Counted from the stretch's first letter, positions 1 through 6,173 are shown. The stretch: DNA of 9,314 nt from Rhizobiaceae bacterium (GCA_014380965.1 JACMIV010000289.1:1-9314); one strand, 5' to 3'. The notes: generated from the letters alone by a model not told the origin. Translations and numbers: made by a program.

Positions 1-72
1 CCGGCCGCGGCGGGGGGGCTTGCGGGCATGATGCGTCGGGTCGTCCGTCTGCCGGAGAAGGTTCAGCCTTGA
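1..72 (+). CDS. C-terminal end of upstream gene, probably T2SS pseudopilin GspJ (partial)
   Basis: The frame starting at base 1 is open from the window edge and ends at a TGA at 70-72, giving 23 residues ending RRVVRLPEKVQP. The stop overlaps the TTG start of the next gene by 4 bp (TTGA), which is typical of translationally coupled pseudopilin genes. In T2SS operons gspJ usually lies directly before gspK, so GspJ is the natural guess. The residues seen are too few to confirm the family. No start is visible because the gene continues outside the window. Confidence 0.45.
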   Translation, partial: PAAAGGLAGMMRRVVRLPEKVQP

Positions 73-938
73 CGGTGCGGGGCTCGCGTGACGCAGAGGG
101 CGGCGTCGTCCTCATCAATGTGCTCGCGATCGTCGCCATCGCCAGTGCGGTTGCGGTGACGATGCTGACCCTGTCGCAGGCCGCGATCGAGCGAAGCCAG
201 CGGTTCAACGACGCCGCGCAGGCGCTCGCCACCTGTCTTGGTGCGGAGACCTCCGTAATCATCGCCCTCCGCCGCGATCTCGAAGAGGCCCCGGATGTCG
301 ATCACGGGCGCGAAGCGTGGGCGATGCTCGCCGAGACGGCCGCGCCCATCGCCGGCGGTACCTTCGATCTCGCCATCGCGGATGCGCAGTCGCGCTTCAA
401 CGTCAACGGATTGCGCGACGGCGGGAGCGCAGCGCTGGAGAACTTCCGCTCGATCCTCGTCTCCCTCGAACTCCCCGGCGAATGGGCGGAACGCGCCTTC
501 GCGCTGATCCGCTTCACCGGACCCGTGTCCGACATCGGTGAACTGCAGCGCGCCGGGATCGACGCAGCGGCGATCGCGCGCCTGTCCGACCTCGTCACCG
601 CGCTTCCCGGGCGCACCGAAGTCAATCTCAACACGGCAAGCCAGAACCTTCTGGCGGTGCTCCTGAAAAACCCGGTCGCTGCGGCCTTCCTGGTCTCGCG
701 AAGGGACCGTCTCGGCTACCTCACGAAGGACGATCTCGACGCGGCCGATATCCTGCTCGCCCCGGGCGTCGGCTTCACGTCGCGCTACTTCGAGGTGGCG
801 GTGGATGTGAGGGTCGGGGAGGCGGAGCAGACGCTGACGAGCCTTCTCTACCGCGGCGAGAGGGACGGCCGTCCGCAGGTTGTCGCCCTCTCGCGCAAAC
901 GAGGAAGGGCGGCTCCGTCGCCGGAGCCGCCCTCTTGA
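69..938 (+). CDS. gspK: Type II secretion system minor pseudopilin GspK
   Basis: Minor pseudopilin that caps the tip of the T2SS pseudopilus in the inner membrane and periplasm. The 289-aa protein begins with a short basic leader, then a type III signal region (GGVVLINVLAIVAI, residues 11-24) continuing into a hydrophobic helix to about residue 37. The family signature D-A-Q-S-R-F-N-V-N-G-L is at 105-115 and T-E-V-N-L-N-T-A-S at 183-191. As is usual in GspK, no Glu occupies mature position 5; Asn17 fills it if cleavage follows Gly12. The TTG start is supported by GGAGAAGG at 54-61, 7 nt upstream, and by the 4-bp overlap with the preceding stop. GspK is often slightly longer (about 300-330 aa), so this is a compact form. 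The last 11 codons lie within a terminator-like hairpin. No gspL or gspM follows. Confidence 0.88.
   Translation: MTVRGSRDAEGGVVLINVLAIVAIASAVAVTMLTLSQAAIERSQRFNDAAQALATCLGAETSVIIALRRDLEEAPDVDHGREAWAMLAETAAPIAGGTFDLAIADAQSRFNVNGLRDGGSAALENFRSILVSLELPGEWAERAFALIRFTGPVSDIGELQRAGIDAAAIARLSDLVTALPGRTEVNLNTASQNLLAVLLKNPVAAAFLVSRRDRLGYLTKDDLDAADILLAPGVGFTSRYFEVAVDVRVGEAEQTLTSLLYRGERDGRPQVVALSRKRGRAAPSPEPPS
907..932. terminator. Bidirectional hairpin terminator inside the gspK 3' end
   Basis: A perfect 10-bp GC-rich stem (GGGCGGCTCC at 907-916 and GGAGCCGCCC at 923-932) encloses a 6-nt loop. On the + strand it is followed by TCTTGA, which includes the gspK stop. On the - strand it is followed by TTCCTCGTTT and lies 28 bp after the lipoprotein stop. 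The placement between two convergent genes fits a shared terminator. The T tracts are short and interrupted, so termination strength is uncertain. Confidence 0.7.
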
Positions 939-960
939 GCATTCAAGGTCGTCGCGCCGA

Positions 961-1209
961 TCAGAAGTCGATCGGATCGGCCGTCAGCGAGACCGCAGGC
1001 AGATCGCCCGGCTGCGGATCGATCGGGGGGGCCGCCGCATTCGCGTTGGCCGCGAAAGCCGACGAGAAGGTCCCGCCGAACTGGTCCTGCACCGCCACCG
1101 GGGAGGGGGGCGGGTTCGACCCACCGCCGCCGCCGTCGCTGCCGCTACAGGCGGCAAGGCCCATGAGCGCCGCACCCGTGGCCAGCTTGATCCAAAGAGT
1201 GTTGGACAT
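961..1209 (-). CDS. Small outer-membrane lipoprotein, unknown function
   Basis: 82-aa predicted lipoprotein. A basic start (MSNTLWIK) precedes a hydrophobic stretch and a clean lipobox L-A-A-C with the lipidated Cys at residue 21. Ser at +2 predicts sorting to the outer membrane. After the Cys comes a flexible Gly/Pro linker (residues 22-37). A compact tail follows, with Q-D-Q-F-G near 41-45 and ending S-L-T-A-D-P-I-D-F. The start is supported by a purine-rich ribosome site (GAGAGGAAGAG, about 1216-1226). The gene begins 20 bp after the DUF4331 stop in the same direction, so the two are very likely co-transcribed. I recognise no characterised family. The conserved-looking tail could be a protein-binding epitope, but that is inference. 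Confidence 0.8.
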   Translation of the reverse strand: MSNTLWIKLATGAALMGLAACSGSDGGGGGSNPPPSPVAVQDQFGGTFSSAFAANANAAAPPIDPQPGDLPAVSLTADPIDF

Positions 1210-1229
1210 CGTCTCTCTTCCTCTCTGGG

Positions 1230-2813
1230 TTACTGGTTTCCGCCGGAGCCCGGCAGCGGGTCGTTCAGATACGGGAAGGCGTTCTGAAGCTCGATGGCGC
1301 TGATCGGTGCGCCGTCGGTGTACGCCACGAGACCCGTCGACGCCTGATCGGGAGTGCAGAGGCCGAGACCGTTGGGCGCTACGCCGTCGATCGGATGGCA
1401 GAGACGCCCCATCGCGACGCGCAGCGTGATGTCGACCGTATCGTCCGCCGGACGACGACCGTTGGGATAGCCCGCGAGGTCGGCGGCAACGACGCCGAAG
1501 CTGCTCTGGGATTCCCTCGGGGTCGCTGCGATGGCGGTGTTGAGGCGCATCATTTCCGAGGGGGTCAGGGTCGCGAGCTGGTTGACACCGGGAAACCCGG
1601 TGAGGAACGTCGTGATGAGATCATTGCGGGGGAAGTTGGTCGGTGCGAGATCGGCAATGTTGGTGCCGAGGGTCGCATTGACGGCGTCCCTGAAAAGGAC
1701 GTTCAGGATCGCCGGGAATGTCGGATGGGAAACGTAGTCGAGAAGAGCCGCATCGATCGTCGGCTCGGCCGCGTTGAAGAGATCCTTGTCTTTGAGCCCG
1801 ATGACGAGTTCATTGACGAGCGGCGCCGACAGGCGCGAACGCTGAACGTAGGCCCCGCCGTACAGAGCCGTCTGTTCGTAGGTCGGCGATGGATCCTTCA
1901 GCTGGGCCTGAGGAAGGCTCGCCGTCGTCCAGGCGCCGATCACGCCGTTGCCGGCACCAACGAGGCATGCGATCGGCACTTCGAGCGCAAGCGATGTGAT
2001 GTTTGCCTTGTCCACCAGATCGTCGTTATCACGGCTTTGCGTGATACCGCCGGGGAAACCGCCGCCATCGTTCGCACCAGGGGCACTATCGCCTTCGACA
2101 GGGACGAAGTTGACGAGATCGAAAGCCTTGCCGAGATTGACGGCGAAGGCTTCTGCCCGCTGACCGACGAAGGCACGGCCTGCCGTCCCGCAGCCTGGGA
2201 TCGTCACGTCGTAGATGAACTGCTGGGCATAGCCCGGATAGTCAGCGATCGTCTTCGTTCCGACGTTGTCGATCGGCTTGGCGAAAGTGGAGCTACCGCC
2301 GCTTGCGTTGGTGATCGGAGCGATGGTGCCGCTGCGCCGATCGCCCGTCACGAGATTCAAGGAGAAGGACTCCGTCTCGCCCTGGTCCGGATCGTTCGGT
2401 GAGTCGATCGGGCCAACGGCGCGAAGCGCGATCGGGACCTGTTTGTCGCCGACCGTCAGGACGATCCCGGTGCCGTCGACGAGATTGTTGTCGAAGTCGA
2501 ACTGAAACGTGAGGTCTTCGACCGCATCGCCGGTGTTGTCGACGTGAATTTCGTAGATGGCATCCGGGTCCATCGTGAAGTAGTTCGGACCATTGTAGGG
2601 TCCCTGATCCGGCTGATAGTTCGCGATGAAAGTAACGAAGTCTTCGCGGCCTGGCTCGTAGCTTCGGAACATGTAGAGGTCCGTGCCATCGATCTTCCGC
2701 TCTTCGGTAATGCCCGGAGCCTCGCGATGGGACGAAGCCATCGTGAAGGTCGTGCTGGCCAACAACGCCGTCAAAAGCGTCCCCCCGACCTGTCTCGTCG
2801 CACGATAATTCAT
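1230..2813 (-). CDS. Exported DUF4331 family protein
   Basis: 527-aa protein of the DUF4331 family, whose biochemical role is unknown. A Sec-type signal peptide covers about residues 1-26, with likely cleavage after T-M-A, leaving a mature start S-S-H-R-E-A-P, the family hallmark. Other family-like blocks are D-G-T-D-L-Y-M-F-R (42-50), Y-N-G-P-N-Y-F-T-M-D-P-D (73-84), S-A-P-L-V-N-E-L-V-I-G (329-339), G-R-R-P-A-D-D-T-V-D-I-T-L-R (452-465) and F-P-Y-L-N-D-P-L-P-G (513-522). Four cysteines (208, 283, 472, 486) could form disulfides outside the cytoplasm. AGGAGAGG at 2819-2826 supports the ATG. It is the first gene of an operon with the downstream lipoprotein and is divergent from the prepilin peptidase/HupE cluster. 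It could be periplasmic, surface-attached or a T2SS cargo; the sequence does not decide. Confidence 0.88.
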   Translation of the reverse strand: MNYRATRQVGGTLLTALLASTTFTMASSHREAPGITEERKIDGTDLYMFRSYEPGREDFVTFIANYQPDQGPYNGPNYFTMDPDAIYEIHVDNTGDAVEDLTFQFDFDNNLVDGTGIVLTVGDKQVPIALRAVGPIDSPNDPDQGETESFSLNLVTGDRRSGTIAPITNASGGSSTFAKPIDNVGTKTIADYPGYAQQFIYDVTIPGCGTAGRAFVGQRAEAFAVNLGKAFDLVNFVPVEGDSAPGANDGGGFPGGITQSRDNDDLVDKANITSLALEVPIACLVGAGNGVIGAWTTASLPQAQLKDPSPTYEQTALYGGAYVQRSRLSAPLVNELVIGLKDKDLFNAAEPTIDAALLDYVSHPTFPAILNVLFRDAVNATLGTNIADLAPTNFPRNDLITTFLTGFPGVNQLATLTPSEMMRLNTAIAATPRESQSSFGVVAADLAGYPNGRRPADDTVDITLRVAMGRLCHPIDGVAPNGLGLCTPDQASTGLVAYTDGAPISAIELQNAFPYLNDPLPGSGGNQ

Positions 2814-3147
2814 AGTCGCCTCTCCTGATTCATTTAGCCGCCCAAGTTACGGCTTGATCGTGACGAATTCTCGACTGCACCTGACGGCAACGCTTCGGCG
2901 AAGAGGTCAGGCGTTACCTGTGCAATATTAAAACCTCAAGCGCCATTGTTTAATTCGGAAAAACGGCAAGTATGGACTTTGCGCAACAGCCCTCCGAACC
3001 ACGCGTCAGATACGAGGGGTCGTGGCGAAATGATGCGAGGTCAATAAACTTTTTTGTGCTTCGTCCATCATGGCGTGTCGCTTAAACCACTGTGCTTTGA
3101 GCCGCCAAATCGTTGAACGCGTTGGTCAGACAGGCTTCGGATACGTC
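2814..3147. promoter_or_regulatory. Divergent intergenic region, likely promoters of DUF4331 operon and peptidase-HupE cluster
   Basis: This 334-bp stretch separates divergently transcribed genes and is visibly richer in A/T than its surroundings, especially 2920-2970 and 3040-3060. It must carry the promoter of the DUF4331 operon and probably that of the + strand cluster. I see no convincing -35/-10 pair. A weak + strand candidate is TTGTTT near 2947 with TATGGA near 2972, but its spacing of about 19 bp is poor. A nested inverted repeat lies at 2880-2911. No cobalamin riboswitch core or NikR-type operator is recognisable. The bases 3070-3147 are open in frame with the peptidase but are AT-rich and lack coding bias. 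Confidence 0.5.
2880..2911. repeat. Nested inverted repeat in the DUF4331 leader
   Basis: The outer arms CCTGAC (2880-2885) and GTCAGG (2906-2911) enclose an inner palindrome CTTCG-G-CGAAG (2893-2903). It lies 67 bp upstream of the DUF4331 start, between that start and the AT-rich stretch. It could be an operator or an RNA hairpin in the leader. Short palindromes are common in GC-rich DNA, so functional meaning is unproven. Confidence 0.35.
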
Positions 3148-3645
3148 ATGGAATTGCCATATTTGCTCGCGGCCGGCCTTCTTTTCTTTTGCCTTCTGAA
3201 AATCGCTATCGTTGACGTCAGGACGTTCCGTATTCCCGACGCTCTCAGCCTTGGGCTCATTGCAGGAGGTCTGGCTTTTGCTGCATGGCGCTCGGTCCAT
3301 GCGTCGGCAACTGAGCCACCTGCTCCTTTCGCCGGTCATCTCCTCGGAGCTGGAGCCGGCTACCTGTCGCTCGCGCTTGTGGGCGAAGTCTTCTTTCGCT
3401 GGCGGGGGACGGAAGGGCTGGGACTCGGCGACGCCAAGCTGTTCGGCGCGAGCGGAGCCTGGCTCGGCTGGCAGGCGCTGCCCTTCGTTCTTCTCCTCGC
3501 GTCTCTGTCCGGCCTCGTGCAGGCCTTGGTCACGGGGCGCAGCCGGGCGCCGAACCGGCGTTTCGCCTTCGGCCCTCATCTCGCGGGAAGCTTCTGGCTG
3601 ATCTGGTTGTTCGGGGCGCCCGGCTTGCCCCCAATATGGCGGTAA
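3148..3645 (+). CDS. Prepilin peptidase, A24 family, protease domain only
   Basis: Integral membrane aspartic protease that cleaves the leader of type IV prepilins or T2SS pseudopilins on the cytoplasmic side of the inner membrane. The two catalytic aspartates are visible: Asp23 in V-D-V-R-T-F-R-I-P-D and Asp95 in G-L-G-L-G-D-A-K (the GxGD motif). F-G-P-H-L-A at 141-146 matches the conserved end of the family. Several hydrophobic helices span 165 residues. The N-terminal methyltransferase domain with its Cys motif is absent, so this is the short, CpaA/TadV-like or split GspO form. The ATG at 3148 is preferred to an in-frame ATG at 3070. The extra 26 codons have poor GC3 and no hydrophobic character, and helix 1 starts right after Met27. 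No clear ribosome site precedes either start. It overlaps the next gene by 10 bp. GspK, 2.2 kb away, is a plausible substrate. Confidence 0.82.
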   Translation: MELPYLLAAGLLFFCLLKIAIVDVRTFRIPDALSLGLIAGGLAFAAWRSVHASATEPPAPFAGHLLGAGAGYLSLALVGEVFFRWRGTEGLGLGDAKLFGASGAWLGWQALPFVLLLASLSGLVQALVTGRSRAPNRRFAFGPHLAGSFWLIWLFGAPGLPPIWR

Positions 3646-4817
3646 CGGCGATGGAAACCTTTCTGCGAGCGTGGCGGACTGTTTCGCAGCCTTTCTTTCT
3701 GCTGCGGCTTGCGCTTCTCGTCCTGTGCACCGCGAGCCTTGCGCCAAGTGCCAAGGGTCACGAGATCCGGCCCACCATCGCCACGCTCGCGATAGCGCCG
3801 GACGGGCGGTTCGAACTCGCCCTCTCGCTGAACCTCGAAGCGCTGATGGCCGAGATCGGCCCGGAGCACCGCGACAGTTCGACGTCCGCCAACGCTTCCG
3901 AATACGAAAGGCTGCGCGCCTTGCCGCCCGAACGGCTTGGCGCCGAGTACGACGATTTCGCGCCAGGCCTCCGCGACGGAATCCGACTCGAAACGTCGGA
4001 CGGAGCCCGCGTCGCACTTGTCCCGGACTTCACCGAGATCGGCGCTGTCGGGGATACCGGCATCCAGAGGACCTCGCACGTGGTCTACTCCGGACGCGTG
4101 CCAGACGGCGCGACTGCCCTGCGCTGGCGCTTCGACGCGTCTTTCGGTCCAAGCGTCATCCGCGCCCGCAAGGAAGGCGGCGAGATCGACTTTTCCGACT
4201 ATCTCCTCGACGGCGCGCAGAGCCGCGATATCCCGATGGAGGCACGGGCGCCCGAAACGCGCCTGCAGGTGTTCCTCGACTACGTCGCGATCGGTTTCGA
4301 GCACATCGTGCCGAACGGCCTCGACCACATGCTGTTCGTGATCGGGCTGTTCCTTCTTAGCCCGCGCCTGAAGCCGCTGGTGGCGCAGGCGACGTGCTTC
4401 ACGCTCGCCCATTCGGTCACGCTCGCCCTCGGCGCCCTCGGCATGGTCGCGATATCCCCGTCGGTCGTCGAGCCGCTGATCGCGCTCTCGATCGTCTATG
4501 TCGCCGCCGAGAACATCTGGACGGATCGTCTCGGACGATGGCGATACGCGGTCATCTTCGTCTTCGGATTGCTGCACGGCCTCGGCTTTGCTGGCGTCCT
4601 CAGCGAGATCGGCATGACGCAGGGCGAGTTCTGGACCGGTCTCGTCGCTTTCAATATCGGCGTCGAGCTCGGGCAGATCGCCGTCATCGGAGCGTGTGTC
4701 CTGACGCTCGGCCTCTGGTTTGGCCAGAAGCCCTGGTATCGCCGAAGGATCACTCTTCCCGCCTCCGCGCTCGTCGCCGGCGCCGGGTCCGTCTGGTTCT
4801 TCGAGCGGGTCTTCTGA
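3636..4817 (+). CDS. HupE/UreJ-type membrane protein with exported N-terminal domain
   Basis: 393-aa protein with a signal peptide (hydrophobic core about 20-36, likely cleavage A-K-G before His42), a soluble periplasmic domain of about 165 residues, then a HupE/UreJ-like membrane domain from about 212. Membrane-domain motifs are F-E-H-I-V-P-N-G-L-D-H (221-231, an HX6DH variant of the HupE HX5DH motif), F-T-L-A-H-S (255-260), L-L-H-G-L-G-F-A-G (312-320) and A-F-N-I-G-V-E-L-G-Q (338-347). Histidines and acids inside helices suggest metal binding or transport, as shown for classical HupE, but this larger family is not characterised to my knowledge. The start overlaps the peptidase stop by 10 bp. 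An ATG at 3651, 5 bp after that stop, is an equally plausible start with a slightly better GGCGG upstream. Translational coupling to the peptidase is likely. Confidence 0.8.
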   Translation: MAVTAMETFLRAWRTVSQPFFLLRLALLVLCTASLAPSAKGHEIRPTIATLAIAPDGRFELALSLNLEALMAEIGPEHRDSSTSANASEYERLRALPPERLGAEYDDFAPGLRDGIRLETSDGARVALVPDFTEIGAVGDTGIQRTSHVVYSGRVPDGATALRWRFDASFGPSVIRARKEGGEIDFSDYLLDGAQSRDIPMEARAPETRLQVFLDYVAIGFEHIVPNGLDHMLFVIGLFLLSPRLKPLVAQATCFTLAHSVTLALGALGMVAISPSVVEPLIALSIVYVAAENIWTDRLGRWRYAVIFVFGLLHGLGFAGVLSEIGMTQGEFWTGLVAFNIGVELGQIAVIGACVLTLGLWFGQKPWYRRRITLPASALVAGAGSVWFFERVF

Positions 4818-4952
4818 TCGCCGTTTCATCCATGCCGTTAAGGCTCGGTGCGACGACGGGACCTCCCTGCGCAACCGGCATTGCGCCCGGCAGCGTCTTC
4901 ACGTCATATGCCGCCGCCGACGATGCCGCCGCATACCGGAAAGGTCGCCCCC
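4818..4952 (+). other. Gap before hupE with a small inverted repeat
   Basis: The 135 bp between the large HupE-type gene and hupE contain a perfect 6-bp inverted repeat, GCGCAA (4869-4874) and TTGCGC (4881-4886), with a 6-nt loop. No T tract follows, so it is a poor intrinsic terminator. It could be an attenuator, RNA-processing site or operator. The hupE frame is open back to 4848 but reads as Arg/Pro-rich sequence, not a signal peptide, so I treat it as untranslated. Confidence 0.35.
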
Positions 4953-5546
4953 ATGCAGACATCCATGCCTCAGCGCCTTGGCCTTGCAGGCCTCCTCCTC
5001 GTGGCGGCGACGAGCGCCGCCTCCGCCCATGTGGGAGATGACGCGTCCGGCTTCGTCAGCGGCTTGCTGCATCCCATCTTCGGCTGGGATCACGTCGTCG
5101 CGATGGTCGCCGTCGGGCTCTGGGGTGCCTTTCTCGGGGTGCCGGCGATCTACATACTGCCCGTCGTCTTTCCCGTCGTCATGGCGCTCGGTGGCGTCCT
5201 CGGGATGAACGGCATCGACCTGCCGTTCGTGGAAGCCGGCATCGGTGCGTCGGGACTGGTGCTGGGTCTCATGGTCGCCTTCGCCGTCCGGCTTCCGATC
5301 GCCATCGCAATGGTCATAGTCGGCGTCTTCGCCGTCTTTCACGGCCATGCGCACGGCATGGAGCTGCCGGGCACGGCCAATCCGTTCGGCTATGCCGTCG
5401 GCTTCGTCGTTTCGACCAGCCTCCTGCATCTCGCCGGCATCGGCCTTGGAGCACTGACCAGTCTCCCGTCCGGAGCCGTCGTCGTGCGAAGCCTCGGCGG
5501 GCTGATCGCGCTCGTCGGTGCCGCCTTCCTGTTCGGAGTGGCCTGA
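4953..5546 (+). CDS. hupE: HupE/UreJ family nickel/cobalt permease
   Basis: 197-aa secondary metal permease of the inner membrane. Classical HupE proteins import Ni(II), some members cobalt. A signal peptide (residues 1-25, cleavage A-S-A before His26) leaves a mature start H-V-G-D-D, matching the histidine N-terminus typical of the family. Both diagnostic metal motifs are intact: HX5DH at 40-47 (H-P-I-F-G-W-D-H) and F-H-G-H-A-H-G-M-E at 129-137. About six hydrophobic helices follow the signal peptide. The ATG at 4953 is chosen because it starts a proper signal peptide and has GGAAAGG about 8 nt upstream; the longer frame to 4848 lacks coding character. No nickel enzyme or cobalamin gene is in the window, so the metal and its user are unknown. 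The next gene overlaps its end by 29 bp. Confidence 0.9.
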   Translation: MQTSMPQRLGLAGLLLVAATSAASAHVGDDASGFVSGLLHPIFGWDHVVAMVAVGLWGAFLGVPAIYILPVVFPVVMALGGVLGMNGIDLPFVEAGIGASGLVLGLMVAFAVRLPIAIAMVIVGVFAVFHGHAHGMELPGTANPFGYAVGFVVSTSLLHLAGIGLGALTSLPSGAVVVRSLGGLIALVGAAFLFGVA

Positions 5547-6150
5547 CATAGCGCGCCTCCGGCCGGCCGCGCTCTTCGGCCTCACGCTGCTGCCGAGTGC
5601 CGCAGAAGCCCATGCCTTTACGGCCGGGCAGGGCGGCTACGCCCTCTTCGTCGAGGGTGCCTCGCTCCTGTTCCACGCGCCGGAACTCGTTGTCGCCGTC
5701 CTCTCGATCGGTCTTTTGATCGGGCTCTGGAACGTCGAAGGCATGCCGATCGTCTGGCCTTTCCTCGCGGCTGGGGCGGCGGTGGGTCTCTTCCTGCCCT
5801 TCCTCGTTTTGATCGATGCGTCCATCGCGCTCTATGGGTTGGCTCTCTGCCTCGGCGCCCTCGCCGCCCTCGACAGGCCCTATCCGGTGGCGACGATGCG
5901 TTTCGTGAGCGCCCTCGCTGGGTTAACAATCGCCTACGGCGCCCTGAGCCTCCACGGCACGGCCGGACTGCCTGCGATGGTGACCTTCGGTCTCTTCGCC
6001 GGGCTGAACGTCGCCGTGCCGATGGTCGCGGGGGCGGCGACGTTGCCGCGACGCTTTTCCACGGCGCCATGGCCGAAGATCGGCCTCCGCATTCTCGCCT
6101 CCTGGCTGATGGCCATCACCATTATGATGTTAGGCTTCGCGGTGCGGTGA
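5518..6150 (+). CDS. Diverged HupE-like membrane protein lacking the metal motifs
   Basis: 210-aa membrane protein. The N-terminus carries a signal peptide (hydrophobic core about 16-26, cleavage A-E-A before His32), again giving a mature N-terminal His. About six hydrophobic helices follow. Its layout mirrors HupE: L-F-H-A-P-E-L-V-V-A-V (51-61) aligns by eye with F-G-W-D-H-V-V-A-M, so the Asp-His pair is lost. S-L-H-G-T-A-G-L-P (144-152) aligns with F-H-G-H-A-H-G-M-E-L-P and keeps only one His. It may be a paralog with altered selectivity or a partner subunit. The only usual start codon in the N-terminal part of the frame is GTG at 5518, 29 bp inside hupE, with no strong ribosome site, which points to translational coupling. 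An atypical ATA at 5548 would also allow a signal peptide. Family assignment is by eye. Confidence 0.72.
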   Translation: MPPSCSEWPDIARLRPAALFGLTLLPSAAEAHAFTAGQGGYALFVEGASLLFHAPELVVAVLSIGLLIGLWNVEGMPIVWPFLAAGAAVGLFLPFLVLIDASIALYGLALCLGALAALDRPYPVATMRFVSALAGLTIAYGALSLHGTAGLPAMVTFGLFAGLNVAVPMVAGAATLPRRFSTAPWPKIGLRILASWLMAITIMMLGFAVR

Positions 6151-6153
6151 GGC

Positions 6154-6173
6154 GCCGCTTCATGCGAAGTGGC
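6154..6173 (+). terminator. Weak hairpin after the HupE-like cluster
   Basis: An 8-bp stem (GCCGCTTC at 6154-6161 with GAAGTGGC at 6166-6173, one G-U pair) around a 4-nt loop lies directly after the stop at 6148-6150. No T tract follows. It may protect or end the HupE-cluster transcript; the evidence is structural only. Confidence 0.35.

Noticed and set aside
1395..2402. Long + strand open frame of 335 codons
   Set aside because: It is antisense to the DUF4331 gene and gives Arg/Asp-rich low-complexity protein with no recognisable motif; a GC-rich shadow frame.
3070..3147. N-terminal extension of the prepilin peptidase from an ATG at 3070
   Set aside because: The codons are AT-rich, there is no ribosome site, and the residues do not fit before the first membrane helix, so the start at 3148 was used.
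2814..3147. Cobalamin riboswitch upstream of the HupE cluster
   Set aside because: An ACCACTGTG near 3086 resembles part of the B12 box, but the other conserved core segments are not visible around it.
3082..4874. Long - strand open frames opposite the peptidase and the large HupE-type gene
   Set aside because: Composition is charged and repetitive, with no domain, while the + strand frames have membrane helices and family motifs.
4848..4952. N-terminal extension of HupE
   Set aside because: It would put a Pro/Arg-rich segment ahead of a complete signal peptide starting at 4953.
4953..5546. Urease or hydrogenase operon membership for hupE
   Set aside because: No urease, hydrogenase or hyp gene occurs in the window; the PxpB/PxpC genes are carboxyltransferase-like, not urease.
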